A DNA stretch of 64,000 bases from Stercorarius parasiticus (lineage: Eukaryota > Chordata > Aves > Charadriiformes > Stercorariidae), in NCBI GenBank assembly GCA_013396915.1, contig VWZL01005000.1, positions 304,035 through 368,034 on the forward strand, given 5' to 3'. The notes under the pieces were generated by a model that saw only the letters and a list, made by a program, of their open reading frames with translations, was not told where the DNA came from and did not search any database. Shown in pieces: positions 24,631-38,100 of the stretch. Positions within the stretch are counted from its first letter, which is position 1, and each line of letters begins with the position of its first letter. The position numbers and the translations under genes were made by a program.

Positions 24631-25927
24631 CAAAAGAAACCTCAGAATAGATGAGAAACAGACAATGAATTTTTAAACACTCTGCTCTCCTTAAAAATTT
24701 GATAAGATACAGGGTTATTTTTACCTCCTGTTTGTTTGGAGTGGAAAATTTGTTTCAATTAGAATGGCAGCTCCTCACCCCCAAAATGTTCTGTAATTAT
24801 CAGTGAAAAGTGCAGAATCAACAGAAAAATCTGTTTCATGAATTGCTCATAAACATAAATAGTTCAGACAATACAACTCTACTTCCTGCTTGGGCACTTA
24901 TCCAGGCAGTGCTCCAGCTGAGATTTATTTTCTATTATTTAATTTTAATTGAATGTGCTGCTACTGATACTGTGCACAAATACTAAGCACGGTAACTGAC
25001 TTAATTACATAATTTTTCCCAGGAAAGTGTGGCTTTACATATCCCCTTAATACAACCACAGTTCCTGTGTAATCTATCTCTCTTTCTCACTTTGGGTTTT
25101 GACAGATGGGCTCTGTCAGACTGAGCAGCCACGATCCAAGGTGTTACCACCCTCAGCTCTCCTCTGCCCTGTGCTGCTGGGAGCTGCTACCCTGGAGCAG
25201 CGTGACAGAAGCCACCGTGATCCGCTCCGTCACTGCAGCTGTCAGGTGGCTTTGCAGCTTGAAGTGCTGATGAGCTGAGAGTGCGATCTCTGCTGAGCAG
25301 CAGGTACATTTGCCTCTGATGCCTCTGCTACAGGAACGCTGACTTTGGAGAGAAAAGGGGGGGTGGACAGATGGGGTGATAATGCCCTCAGCCACACTTA
25401 CTGGTCTGTCAGAGCCCCCGGCTTCTTTTAACAGCATCCCAGGACTGCCTCCGCACAAATGAATTTTCTGTTTCAGTAATATCAGCACAAATTTCTCTGC
25501 GGCAAACTCCAAGACACTGCCCTGTTGTTTACCTTGTGCGCACCCAAATGTTGAAAAACCTGAGCTGGGCTCCCCAAGTCACGCTATGTTAAAGCATTTG
25601 AAAATTGAATTCTATGGTTTTGCTTTTCGATATTTGAACCGTACAAGCATAAAGGATACCAAGTTAACATTTTGTTGGTTGGTTGATTGTTTTTTTTCTT
25701 GTTATGATAATGATGTATTTTCACATAACTGCATGAATTCCCAGGGACATAGTGAACCCCTTCTTCCAGGACTTTCCAGAGAGTTTGAGGGGGTCCATGG
25801 TGATGCCAGAGCAGTGCATGTCCAAGCTGTGGTCCCAAATCAGTGCTGCTGCCAGGCTTTGCTTTGGGATCTGCATGGGGGACAAGGAGAGGGTTAAAAC
25901 CCTGCCCACTCCCTCAGTAGAGAATTA

Positions 25928-26072
25928 TCGAATCATAGAATGGTTTGAGTTGGAAGGGATCTTAAAGATCTAGTCCCAACTCCCCTGCCATGGGTAGGGA
26001 CACCTTCCACTACACCAGGTTACTCAAAATCCCATCCAAACTGGCCTTGAAGGTGCCTAGAGAAAGCACCTG
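25928..26072 (-). mobile_element. CR1 LINE, 3' end fragment
   Basis: Plus-strand reading shows the tail AATCATAGAATGG, then GAGTTGGAAGGGATC, GTCCCAACTCCCCTGCCATGG, GTAGGGACACCTTCCACTA and CCAGGTTACTCAAAATCCCA, ending near GGCCTTGAAGG. These are the successive conserved blocks of the CR1 3' untranslated region in reverse orientation. A small deletion is visible in the GATCATCTAGT block (GATCTAGT here). The copy is 5'-truncated before the ORF and moderately diverged. Confidence 0.93.
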
Positions 26073-29000
26073 TGGTTTCCCCTTAGAGCAAAGGTGGCAT
26101 TGATTCTCTCCTTTCCTGCTCAGAAGAGAGACCAAAGAAGAGCAGCACAGGGCTGTGGGAACAGTACATTGCTGCTGGGGAACTGTGTGGTCCCCAGGGG
26201 TGAGTGAGTTAGTCATCCTGCTCCATGTTAGCCCAGTCCTGGGGAAACAGAGTGACAGCCTCTGTCATCTCAATGGATGGGCCTGCCCGGAAATTATGTT
26301 ATTTGGCACAGTCAGCATCTACTCTTCATATATCAGACCCTAAATGACCTGATGCCTCTTCAAAGTGCAGCTCAGGGTGTTGGTTTTGATCATTAAAGCC
26401 TCTCACTGTCTTTGTGCATTACCCAGTTCAGCTGGGAATTGTTTTCAGCGAGAGTCTTCTGCTCTGGAGCTGACCCCAATCTCAGCCACTGATAACATCA
26501 GTGAAATGGAAGGTCTAGCCATAGTATCATGATGAAGAAATAAAGATTTATAGACCACTTTGACAGATCACTATAGGTCAAGATGTGTAAGAATATTTTA
26601 ATGCAGCTTCAACAGACAGATTTGCTGAGTGTTAATGGCAAATGGTATTTTGTCCTCAGTAATTGAGTTTTTTAACATATGTTATATTTACCTGTGCAGT
26701 AAGTGTTAACAAACTAGCTAATATATTTATTTCATTCTATAGCATGTATCAAAGAGCTATTTGTTTGCAATACAGTGATCATAAATTTTTTTTCTGTAGT
26801 GATTTCCTCTGCGTGCATGAACTCTGGTTTATCTTCAAATTCTTTTCCCTGTTAGATCAAATTATTTGTCTTCATGGAAGATGGGTGGACTGAAGTGATA
26901 CAATAATATTTGTGATGAAAATCTGAAAAATGACTGCTTTTGTGGTTATTTACAAGGCAGATATTGGAGAAGTGTGTGTGCATTATGTTGTACTAAAAAT
27001 ATAGGCTAAATAAAGTGTTTGGCTTTTATACACAGAGACAGAATGGAGCATATATTAATTCTAACACTTACAATTGCATATCAGGAAGATGGATGGAAGA
27101 AGAAATTCTCAAAAAACCCCACAAAACATAAGTTTCTTCCCAAGTTTTCCCTTCTTCATAAGGCTTTTCTGCTCCATAGCCTTGAGTCTCAGGAGATGTG
27201 CCTCAGATCACCTCATCATAGTATCTTGTGTTGAACTGAGTAGTGTTCACGTGAGCAAACTTGAGAGTAGGTCCAGCCCCTTGCAGTTTCAGTGTCCGGT
27301 GTCAGGTTGGTTGAGCAGAAAAATTGTCTGTTCTTACACATTTTATTCCTTCACATCCTCCATTCCTTTCCTAAAGGAGGGTTTCTGAAAGTGTAGCAAA
27401 TGTTTGGGATTTGCAGACTAAGAAACCTGGAAACGGGGGATGACAATTTTACTTCCTTGATTCCCTTTAAATATTAAAATCTCTCCTTGCTTTTTAAGAG
27501 CAAGGAGACAGCAGAAGCTTAACTCAGAAAGATGCAGGTTTATACGAGCTTGCAGCCATCAGGGAGCATGTACAGCTAGGATCTGCATGACTTCCTTAAA
27601 GATGTTAGCAACTCCACGGTCCTAGCAGTATGAAATGCTCCTTGCTCTGCAGGCTGTTGGGAACCTTGTTGTGCTCTGACTCCATCTCAAATGTGATGGC
27701 TGAGGGTATGGTGTTTTCTGTTTATCTGTACCTCTCTTGACCTTTTTTTTTTTTTTTAATACTGGAGAGCAAATCAGAGGTAAATTACAGTATTGTCTTG
27801 GCTGTATGGCTTTCTGGGTTGTAGTTCTTAGTTCACAGATGTGTTAGGTTTGCTGTCGTGATGGTGTTGGATGCTGTGATCAGGACTTTTCTTAGCTGTG
27901 CCAGATGCTGTCACACCTGCAAAGCCTCTAATAGTTACAGAAGTGAGTCTTGAAGAGGGACTTGCAGGTTTGAACCTAAAGCTTTGTTCCTTACCGAGCA
28001 ATGAAGAAAGGGTGAAAGCCTCTGGAGGAAAAGTGGATACGTAAGTAGCCCATGGAAGCAGCAGTGGGAGTACAGGGTGTGGGTAAGGGGGCCTGTGCTG
28101 AGGGTAGAAACAGAAGATGCTCTTATTCCTTTTGTTCATTTTAGCAAAATGATAGCATTCAGCTACCAAGTGTGTGACTGCCTAAGAAAAATCAGCAACT
28201 GAAAGAGCAAAGCGGCGTTTTCTATTTTTCCACCTTCATTTTGTTGCTCTTCTCTGCGTTCATCCTTTGGTTGCTCATATACTGAATGGTTGCAAAAAAA
28301 CCACCAAACAAGCCCTAGAAAATCTAGTTATTTTGCTTGCTTTCTTACTGCTTAACCAGGCTAAAAAAATGAAAGGCATACAACAGAGAAACATGACAGC
28401 TCAGGAGAGAAACAGAAGAAGTTTTCATGTAAAACAGCTCACTTTTGGATTGACATAGGAATTGATTGTTTTAATGAGTGGGAAAGTAAAGGATGGTTAA
28501 AGGCAAATTATGTATTTTTTGATACATATAATTTCTTCAACTTATATCTTGCAGGAGTAGTGTTCGGATCTGAGTCTACTGGAAAGCTCAGGGTGGACAG
28601 TGGAGTTCATCTTAAATTTGCAAAGCTATATTGATTGTTTGTCTTGCTCTAGTGCATTGTAACAACATAGCGGCAATCATTTTGGCAGCCACGTAGCCCC
28701 TAGACTTTTTTAAAATGGTCTAAGTGGTCATCCGTTTATTAATGTTTCCATAATGGTGCCATTATGCTGCTTGTTTCTGTGATGATTTCCTAAGTAGGGC
28801 ACAGCAAATTTTGTTGTGGCAGCTCTTGTGGCAAAGGCTGAGCGAGGTATGTCACACCATGTGAGTTAATTTGGTCTAACAGCAGCTCGTTCCCCAGACA
28901 AATAAGAAAAGGCACCGGTGTATGTGAAAAAGAGTCTTGAGCTACGTTCCTTTAATGCTGCTATGTTATGGCAGTGTGGTAGTGTTTTAAAATGGGGTAG

Positions 29001-31157
29001 AGGGGGAGGGAAATTAAAATTCATAAACTCAAGACTTGTAAGGCAAACCCGTCATGAGAATTATAGCTGTTGGCTATTGCACTCTCTTTAACAACATTAA
29101 AAAACCTTGTAGGATACTAGCTATTAGCATTTTATTTACTCAAAAGAATGTATCGCAAGATGGATGCACATGATAGCTTTTGTCTTACCTGCTTCCTAGT
29201 GTCCAACAAGATCTTCGTTCTTTGCTTTAAAGTTTCTCTGAATACTTCACCATCATATCAAATAATTGTTGCTGAAGGGTAATTAATGACCCAATATACA
29301 GCTATTGTAGCAAAATTATATCTTTTAAGGAAGTAGTCTTTAAAAGAATAGTTAACCAATTTTGATGGAGCTCTAGCTGTTGGAAGTGCAGGTCCTTAGC
29401 ATGATATTTATTTAAGTACATTTTTGGAGCAATTCAAGTCAGACATTTGTTCTTCTCTAATGGAGACTAGACGTTCTCCACCACTGAACAAACAGATTTT
29501 CACAGTTCTGGCTGTTGTATTCCTGAGCAGTGTTTCTCTTGAAAGGGTCTCCTACCCGCTGTGGACTTGAAATTTATTACGTGATGCTGAAGGTCTAATG
29601 CTTTGGTTAACAGGCTGTTAATTACATTAATGGTGCTCAGGAAAAGATTATTATGAAATATAGTTAATAGTCTTCTACAGCGCAAAAACATTGTCTTAAT
29701 ATAGACATACGAAGAAATCACCATGGTGTCTTAGTGCATGAGAAGAGAGAGATACGAAAAGGATACACTGTTTGCTGTTGAAGCCTTACAAAAAGAGAAA
29801 GTAAAATTTCAAGATACTTCATTTCATTGGAGTCATGATACAGGTCTTGCTGTAGCCCATCCAGCCTCTGGTACTATTATGTTTCATTCCCCTTGCCACT
29901 GACAGACTTTCAGACCACAATGGCATCCACAGTGTAAAAACTGGTGGAGTGTAGAAGTAATGAGGATAAAAACCCCTGAGCTAAACCCAGGTCATGATAC
30001 GTTCCACTACAAGGCATAACATAAAAAGATATTTCCATGATGAATAATGTGCTGTTAAAGTAACGTATTTGTAAAACTAGATTTAATAGAGCAAATTACA
30101 AAGGTATTAATAAGAGATATATTATTAGGGAGGAGAAAATCAGTAGCCATTTTTGTTTATGAAGACCAAGGAACTGAGCTGGGCAAAAAGTTTGCTCATT
30201 AGCAGCAGAATATTTATTTTTTGACCTTTCTTTTAATCTAACATAAAACTTCCCATAGAAATCAAGGTAATGTGTACTAATGCACAGTAATTACATCTAT
30301 AGTGGGAGTGCACAAAACAAGCTTATCAAAGCAAGCCAACACTGTTTTCTCTCCTGTTTAGGTTGTCCTTACAGCTTCATTGCTCTCTAGTCCTCTTTCA
30401 CATGAAAAATGTCGAATAACTCTCACCCTTGCACCCAAACCCTTAGATTATGTAGCTGAAGCTGAGATGAAGACTAGAATACACAGTTGAAGGTGGAAAA
30501 ACAGGATTAAATATTTGGGAAATTTTTTTTTTACATATCTAGACATTTGAAGAAAGTATATTGTTAACACAGACTTACACTGGTGTACCCAGACTAGAAT
30601 TTGTCCTTTCTGCTAAATTAGATCCTTTATTTCACAGTAGTGTTCTATATTATACTAAATTGTACCCTGCTTTTATCCCTGTACCTATTTGCAAGTCCTT
30701 CTTCAATTTGCACTTTGGGTATTTGGTACTTAGTGGCAATTCTAGAGCCATTTCAAAGAAATAGCCAGATGAAGATGTCCATGAGAAAACAGAAGATGGT
30801 TCCACAAGAAAAACAAGATACAATGTTCAGTGGTGGCTTATATATGCAATGCACATCTTTGTGTAGGGTTGTAAGCCAGAGGATTTTAATTCAGATTTAT
30901 TACTCTTTTAATTTATTCAAACTTGGCAGTATGTACTCGTTGTCAATTAGAAAAATGTAGTGTTGTACAAAAGATACTTTAATAAGAATTTTCTTTAAAC
31001 TAATAGTTTCAGAAGTTTCAAGAAGAAAACCACAAACTGTTTTCCCTCTCTTGCTACCCCCACGCCCTCCACCACACCCTCATATTGCAAACAGCAAATC
31101 AGTATTCATTAGGAGTCAGTGAATTAATGGGTATTATACTCAGCATGCTGTAAACTA
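26073..31157. other. Unique AT-rich sequence; no supported gene
   Basis: No known repeat or gene was recognised apart from a run of 15 T at 27743-27757. A plus-strand open stretch near 26350-26500 has a faint resemblance to the end of a LINE reverse transcriptase and is discussed as a finding. The remaining open frames are short. Confidence 0.55.
27743..27757. repeat. Poly(T) run
   Basis: This is a run of 15 T, a simple repeat with no recognised retroposed body beside it. Confidence 0.9.
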
Positions 31158-31645
31158 CAGAATCACAGGATGGCTGAAGTCAGCAGGGACCTCTGGATAT
31201 CTTCTAGTTCAACCCCTGTGCTCAAAGCGGGGTCAGCTACAGAGGGTTTCTCACAGCCATGCCCAGGTGTCCTTAGACACCTGGTGAGACACCTCTCTCA
31301 CCAAGCGGTGAGACCCCAAAACCTCTCTAGGCAACCTGTTCTGATGTTTCATCAACCTGACAATAAAAAGCTCTTTTATATGTTTCGATGGACTCTTCTG
31401 TATTTTCATTTGTGGCCATTACCTCTGGTCCTGTCACCAGGCACCACTAAGATCCTGTCTCTGTCTTCTTTACACCCCCCATCAGGTGTTTGTATACACT
31501 GATAAGATCCCCCTGAGTCTTCTCTACTCCAGGATGAACAGTCCCAGCTCTCTCAGCCTTGTTTTGTATGAGAGATGGTCCAATCCCCAAATCACCTTCG
31601 TGTCCCTGTGTTGAATGCACTCCTGTGCATCCATGTCTATCTTAT
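31158..31645 (-). mobile_element. CR1 LINE, 3' end and end of ORF2 (decayed)
   Basis: Read on the minus strand this is the end of a CR1 ORF2 followed by its 3' untranslated region. Plus-strand landmarks are CAGAATCACAGGATGG at the left end, CTCTAGGCAACCTGTTCTGA, the CATTTGTGGCCATTACCTCT and GGTCCTGTCACCAGGCA blocks, TGATAAGATCCCCCTGAGTC and TTCTCTACTCCAGGATGAAC. The match runs to about 31645 (ATCCATGTCTATCTTAT). Compared with the copy at 44620-45073 it is more diverged and its frame is interrupted. The plus-strand open frame across it (31170-31502) is antisense to the real coding direction. Confidence 0.92.
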
Positions 31646-31861
31646 CAGTTGAGCTTCATCAATACGTTACAGCACCACTGAGAAAGCCAAAGTAGCATTA
31701 TTTTTAACCTTGCATATGCCATAAAGAAACCTGGAGTTAAAATATGTAGAAATATAGAATGAGAATTTCTAATGAGAAGAAGACATTGACGATAGCATTC
31801 TACGGCCGATTTTAGTCCTAGCTCTTATTTCTATGTTTCTTTGTTGTGTTGGGGTTTTCTT

Positions 31862-31865
<4 letters not shown>

Positions 31866-31890
<25 letters not shown>
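31866..31890. repeat. Interrupted poly(T) run
   Basis: This is a T-run broken by a single G. It is listed as a simple repeat. Confidence 0.85.
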
Positions 31891-31892
<2 letters not shown>

Positions 31893-31953
31893 GCATTGTT
31901 CTAATAGCGCAGCATATATCACTCAGTTTTCAGTATTAGACTTTGTCTTTCAG

Positions 31954-32127
31954 GTTCAGCTGAAGAAATGCAAAGGAGTCAGTGCTATATGCTTAGGGCT
32001 AGTTCTGGTATATTTGGAAGCAAAGATGGAGCTGCTCCTAGGCATTGTTCGAGAGCCAAAACTGCAGTTGACAACAGTTGGAAATGCATTAACTGCAGCC
32101 ATTATCATCAAGACTGTGGACACAGAA
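31954..32127 (+). other. Candidate exon or decayed coding segment, unknown
   Basis: The 174-base segment follows the good acceptor CTTTGTCTTTCAG (ending 31953) and precedes the donor look-alike GAA/GTGAGG at 32128. The frame is open for 58 codons in phase 0 at both ends and continues to a stop at 32140-32142. The peptide is rich in Val, Leu and Ala (for example TVGNALTAAIIIKTVDTE near the end). A second frame starting at 31968 is also open for 89 codons, so low stop density may simply reflect composition. No family was recognised. A degraded pseudogene fragment is an alternative. Confidence 0.2.
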
Positions 32128-32563
32128 GTGAGGGAGACATGATTTCCCTGTTCAGATTTGCCACTAACTTTGTTATGAGAAAACTTGGACAGCTAAAGGC
32201 ACTACAACAATGCACTAGACATTTCACATTTTGTTGAGACGCTGTCAAAAACCAAAAGGCTGTCTAGCATCTCAAGCAAGATAACATTAGTTATGAAAAG
32301 CAATCTGATGAGAATCCAGCATATCCCTGCTCAAGCATTCCATTACAATGCAAAAGACTTCAAAAGCTGAATTAATTTGTGTACCCTGCCAAGAGGGTAC
32401 ATACCAATGAGGATATCCAGAAGGCAATTGAAATTATGAACTGGTACAGCAGCAGTTACACTGATTGCTCATGTTAGAGGGAGATTTGGTTAGTGGAAAT
32501 CTACCATATAAAGATCAAACTGTAAATGTCCAACTCAAATGTTATTTCAATTTTTCCGTACAG

Positions 32564-32613
32564 ATGTGAAAACTGAAGGATTTCTTATAAGGGCAGAGCC
32601 AGTACCTGCCAAG
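32564..32613 (+). other. Candidate micro-exon (splice-flanked open segment), unknown
   Basis: The 50-base segment is preceded by CAATTTTTCCGTACAG and followed by a donor that matches consensus exactly (AAG/GTAAGT at 32614). One frame is open and reads VKTEGFLIRAEPVPAK after two bases of a split codon. It is too short for the open frame to carry statistical weight; the splice signals are the only evidence. Confidence 0.15.
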
Positions 32614-34924
32614 GTAAGTGCGCTTCTATGTACCTGGAACAAAGTGTTAAAGGGTGTAAATAAACAGAATAGTTATATTGAACAAAAATATCTTGGACCT
32701 AGCAAAACTAAAGGAAGCAAAAAGAAAACTAACACAGGTAGAGGATAGACTGGGGGCTCTTTTATTTGGTTGGCTTTTTCTCCTTAAAAGATTTGGTGGC
32801 AAGGAAAGGATCTATAATCAGGATCTTTTTTTGTCCTGAGTGCCTTACTGTGCTCTGAAAATGTTTCCAGAGTGTAGACAGTTTGTTTTACGACGCCTCT
32901 TCTCTTTCTGCCTCAAAACCAGTAAGAGCATTTCCTTTGTGCATTTTCAAAACTTGATGAGGTTTTAAGCATTCTTCCCATGTGAGAGAATCATCTGAAG
33001 AAAGGAATTATCAAGCTACAACAAAAAAGATTTTGTTTGCCAGATAAACTAAAAGGTAATATTAGCCCCTTAAACAATATACATAAATGTTTAATTTATA
33101 TGTAATGTGTTTTATCTGAATCATAACAGAACAGAATAAATACTGTGGAGATTTCAAAGAAAATGATAGTATTATTACTTCACTCAAATACCAAGGGATA
33201 GTAATATGAAAATATTTATTTTCACAACATGTTGCAAACATGACAGCTTGATAATATTCTGGATGATTATAACTGACATTTTGTTTGAAAAATAATAAAT
33301 AATATGGTCTCCTGGAGCAATTACACAAATGCTTATTGGGAACGTGCCCTGAGATATTCATAGAGAGTAGCGCTCAGAGTGTGGCCAGGGTTCCTCCAAA
33401 GCTGGTGTCGTGGGCTGAAAAATACCCTCCATTTCCCACCTGGCAAATAAGAACCTAAGAAGTTAGAAGATGAGAAGGAATTTCAGAAAGGGCGTCATGA
33501 TTACTGAAAAAGTTGAGAATTATTGTGCTTGAAGGAAAACACGGGAAGCCACAATGCCATTTTATGTCTAAATAAAACATTATGTTACAGAGAACATACA
33601 GAAATGCATTAAACACTTTAGGATTACCCAGAATAAAGAGCTATACTGCATATCTCATCAGTTCAATATTTATTTCTCAGGACAATTGAGGACAATATTT
33701 TTATGTGCAGAAATGATAAAGCTGTAAATGCAGACAAATGATGGTAAAATCCCTGTAGGATGGTACAGCTGCAAGTACAACACTGTTTCACAGGAAATCT
33801 TGGAAATCTTGAATGCCTCATGGCTTGAGTAATGAGGGGAAGTCAATATAGATAATTTTTAACATACTGCACAGTGCTTTGAATGTTACCAAATGTGGAT
33901 GGATGAATGTCTACACACAGCAACTATAATACATCGCACAAATCTCAGGGCTGTGAGCTGATTGTTTGTTTGCAGCTGAGGACAAAGACAAGAATAATTA
34001 GGCCACTCTGTAGCATTCCTAAAGTTCAGAAGGGCTTGCTGTTGTGGGAGTTAAGGATGTAACAGCTTTTATTTCCGAGGCTTTTGTGGAAATCAGTTGA
34101 GTTATTTTTATTAAGTCACATAATACTCTTCCATCTCAGTAAGTAAATACAGATTTATTTATAAATAAATTGTCTTTTTATAAATAGTCTCACTTATGAA
34201 CAAAACCTGATATTAAAATCACTTATTTATATTTGTGAAGTTGCAGTTTGACATTTAATAGCTGAAAATATCATGTTGCAATAGAATAATAGTAATGGCT
34301 TAGACTGTCTATAGAAAGATTTGTACTACATGGGCGATCTCTGTGCTGAAATGCATGTTACGTGCTTCTTCTCTACTATTGAAGAGAAACTATGGAAAGT
34401 ATAAGCAGAAAACTCAGGTGGTGCCAGAGCAATTTCCTATGTCACCATTACCATGTTACATGCCTAACCATTTGGCCACTTAGGATAAATAATAATTCCT
34501 TTGCTAGAGGATCACATGGATTAGAGGGCTAATCTTTTGTCCTTTACATGAAACTCTTCCATTTCAAAACACACCTTATTTTTTCCTCCATGAATGTTCT
34601 CTGCCACTAAAAGGTGGCAAGGTCCATTTGTATGTACAGTTTATGGTCTAGCAATAGTTCTACATAGGAAGAAAACAAAGTGCCTGCTAGACACAATGAA
34701 CATAACTCAATAGAACCCCAAGGTCATGTGGCCAGCAGCGCTGCTGGGTAGTGCAGTGTCATATTCAGCCTCACACCTGTAGCTTGGAGAAACATGGCTA
34801 TGGAGAAAGTTGAAAACTTGCATATGGAGAACAGCATGCCTTTTACCAGCAGTCAAAAGAGTTTCAAGCATCTGTTCCTCACAGCTCACAGTTGCAAAGA
34901 TCACAAGGCTGCAAAGAGGATGCT

Positions 34925-35190
34925 TTGGCCCAGGAGGATGAAGATCAGGACAAGAAGCAATGGGCACAAACTGAAGCACAGGAAACACTTTTTTACTGTG
35001 ACGGTGAGCAAGCACTGGCACAGGTTGCCCAGGGAGATTGTGGAGTCTCCATCCTTGGACATATTAAAAAATCATCTGGACTTGGCCCTGGGTAACCTGC
35101 TCTAGATGGCCCTGCTTGAAGCGGAGGTTGGACCAGACGATCTCCAGAGGTCCTTTCCAACCGCAGCCATTCCGTGTCTGTGTGACTCTG
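34925..35190 (+). mobile_element. CR1 LINE, end of ORF2 and 3' end
   Basis: The segment starts near AGGATGAAGATCAGGACAAG and continues through GCAATGGGCACAAACTGAAG, TTGCCCAGGGAGATTGTGGA, GGAGGTTGGACCAGACGATC and TCCAGAGGTCCTTTCCAACC to a degenerate tail at 35190. The plus-strand reading resembles the end of CR1 ORF2 (HRKHFF, then HWHRLPREIVESPSLDILK) and terminates at LGNLL. The ATTCTATG-type tail is degraded, which points to an older insertion. The sequence upstream of about 34925 no longer resembles CR1. Confidence 0.92.
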
Positions 35191-38100
35191 AAGATGTCCT
35201 AGAAGTCATGTATGTTAATGAATGAGTTTTTGTGTCGCAATATAGACATCATTCTGCTCTTAGTACAAGGAGCAATATTACAGTCAAAGGCTGTGATGTG
35301 ATCAGAACTTCTTGGCAATGCATGTTTCTGTTCTGACTCCAAGGCCAAACAATGGCCTTAAGGACTTCATCTTAATCTTTCTCATCAGTTCATGCCCTCA
35401 TAAAATACAGATTTTCTTATCTTCTGAGACAGAGGAACAGATCTTTTCACTAAACTGTTTTACTGGTATTATTCCCATACACTGTTATAAGCAAACTTGA
35501 CAATACTGGTGTTTCAAAAAGCACAGGTCAGAGATGTGATACACTGAACTCACTGTATAGGTGATGCAAAATTTTTCAGTATGGGTGCACTAACCACAGG
35601 AAAGCAAAAGCAGAAAGTGAGTAGTTTGCTGCTGAGTATTTAGTCTTCTGAACATATTAATAACATCGACAGATTTGTGCAGACATTAATTGCATGGTGC
35701 AGATTTCCATGTTTCTTCTGTGTAGGTGCCGAATGTGTGTACCTTTAAGTAATTAATTTGTACAGACAACTGTGATAATTACTTACCTGAAAGAGAGACG
35801 ACAGAAATAGCTGATCGGTCACATAAGCCACCGAACTGTCTGAAAATATCCTTTCCTATCTTTTATTTGGAAACACAAATATGTAAATGCTTTTCTACAA
35901 CTCTGAGCTTAGTATTAACACTTCTTCATTTGTGAAACTAAACAGTATAGAAAAAGGTGGAGGAGGAAAGACAAAAAGAATTTAAATGAGTCCAGATAGA
36001 TTTGCATAATGTGGGAATGTCACTACACTTTAATATCTGTTATAATATTTCTGATACTTAATAAAATCAGGTTAGTGCCAGACTCTAGTAAAGGTCATCA
36101 TAGTGCATTTTCATTTTATAGCTACAACATTTTCACATTTATTAAGATTATTTTAAATAGAATGAATTAAATGAATGAATGACATACTGTGGAGGTAAAT
36201 ATCAAGGAAGAAGAATTATTATTTAAGTTAAAGGACGGTATTGGCATAAGATCAAATGATTATATATTGGTCATGAATAAATCTAGAGGGGAAATTGGAA
36301 GAAGGCTCCTTAACTGTCCAAGAAGTAGGTTTCTGGAACTGTCTGACAAAGGGAGCAGGGATTGAGTAATTTAAACTGTTTTAAAAGTAATGTGATATGC
36401 TTTGGAAAGAGATCACGTAATTAAGTAGGAGATTTCACAGAGTGAGATTTGTCATAGGAAATCATTTTGTCCCAGGGCATAAGTCTGACAGTTTTCAGAT
36501 ACATGGGGTGTCAGTATTCCCAAAGAGTCCCTTAGAAATGCTATTGCCAGAAAGTTATACAATCTTGTCCATGTTGCTGAGTTTCTAGTCAGCACTGGTT
36601 AGAAATCAGCTGTAAGTTTCCTATCTTGATCTGTAATTTGGCTTCTTCTAGGGTCTGCATTTACTGTCCTCGGAAGCCTTGGAGGTGAACAAGTAGACAT
36701 AGATGGCGTGAAATTGTACCTTTAATGGCATTACATCTTCAGATGTCTGGTTGATGTGCCCTGATCACACAGTCAGTGTAAAACCAGTTGCCAGGTATGA
36801 GCTCAGGAGGAAACTCTTTTCTGAATTTAAATTAGCCACAGTCTTGCAGTATAAGCATGGGACTCTCTTAGGACTCTCTCTGAGTTTAATTTAGCAACTA
36901 AAGTGTAGAGACCTGTGATATTAGCAAGATTTTTCCTCCTTTTATCTAGGGCGTGGTTTAGGCTTGGCTTTCTGATACGATGTTGGGAAGATATTTTTAT
37001 CCCTTAACGCATGGTACGGATGGTTTTGGACCCCTTTCAAACCAGGCAGCTGTTTTATAGCTGCCTGAAATTTTAGAAACTGGACCTTATGAGTTGGCTG
37101 ATTTCTCCCGTTCTTTGTTCTTAAACAAGGTAATCACCTTGCCTATTTTAAACAGAACGTTTAAATTCCATTTAAGAAAATAAAAGTTACTGTTAAGAGC
37201 AGAAACAAACAAGTCATATACATTCCTTAATTTTATAATTCTGTAACCTTTTTCCTATGGACTTTCTGCTTCATGATGACCTTTATCTTTTGTCACATTG
37301 GTACTCCCCACCTCACTATAGGATTACATAGGCAAGGGATGACACATGAAATGGGATCTTTACCTTCATTTCTGAGGCACAAAGGGAGAAAAGAGAATAC
37401 AGCGTAATCAGTATTTCTCAATGGTAAGCCTTTGCTCCTAGGAAGCCTTGAACAAGGATCCCATGGAGGCCAGCTTAATCATGAAATTTACTGACAAAGC
37501 TGAGAAGAGAAAATTGTACAGTACTTACTTGTCTATGACACCTGCTTTTAGCACTGCTTTGAGCCTCAAATCCAAAAAACAAAAATCCCTCTTGCGTAAA
37601 GTAAGATCTAACAATTGGACTATACAACTTGTGATTTGCATCGGCAGAGATGAAGTGGATCTGAAAGAGCTAGAGAAATATTTTTTGCAACTCAAATATA
37701 CTTGAAATAGCCAACACATTTAAAAAAGAAGTCTAGTAGATATTTGGCAAGAAGAAAAAAAAAACAAACCTTCTGTGAAATACCTCAGATAGTGTGTTAA
37801 ATACCATCCACTGTCTGTTCATCAGAGGTCCACATCTAGCCAGTAACATTGCTAATAATTAAACCATTATTTCCAGATCTCATCTCTGTGTGTCATGTAT
37901 TTCAAGGGTGTGATGATACCACAATGAGAAATTACGATTCACAGTATTCCTGATGCTTTTCTTAAAGTTCCCCCACAAAATACCATGAAGTTGTGAATGC
38001 AATAGGAAATAATTCTGACCTCTTGTTCTTCAGATTTGTCAAAGGTCTCCAAAATGACAGGCAAAGACTACCAACTTATGTGTAGTCTTGATTAACAGAC

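Larger units (their letters stand above)
15701..25927. other. Unique sequence with two GC-richer patches; no supported gene
   Basis: Most of this stretch is AT-rich with no recognisable repeat. GC-richer patches occur at about 21640-22080, including a 16-base tandem duplication, and at about 25110-25560 and 25740-25920 just before a CR1 end. Minus-strand open frames of 125 codons (21572-21949), 108 codons (22061-22387), 106 codons (22410-22730) and 119 codons (25153-25512) were inspected. None has recognisable motifs and none is supported as a gene. Confidence 0.55.
31646..34924. other. Unique AT-rich sequence; no supported gene
   Basis: The stretch contains a T-rich run (31866-31890), two splice-flanked open segments (31954-32127 and 32564-32613) and otherwise AT-rich DNA with no recognised repeat. 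The part from about 33060 to 34300 is especially AT-rich. Confidence 0.55.

Noticed and set aside
31170..31502. A 110-codon plus-strand open frame
   Set aside because: It runs antisense through a minus-strand CR1 copy; the real coding direction of the element is opposite.
33425..33455. CCTCCATTTCCC shared with 47248-47259
   Set aside because: A 12-base identity with partly similar neighbours is not enough to call a repeat; the similarity fades on both sides.
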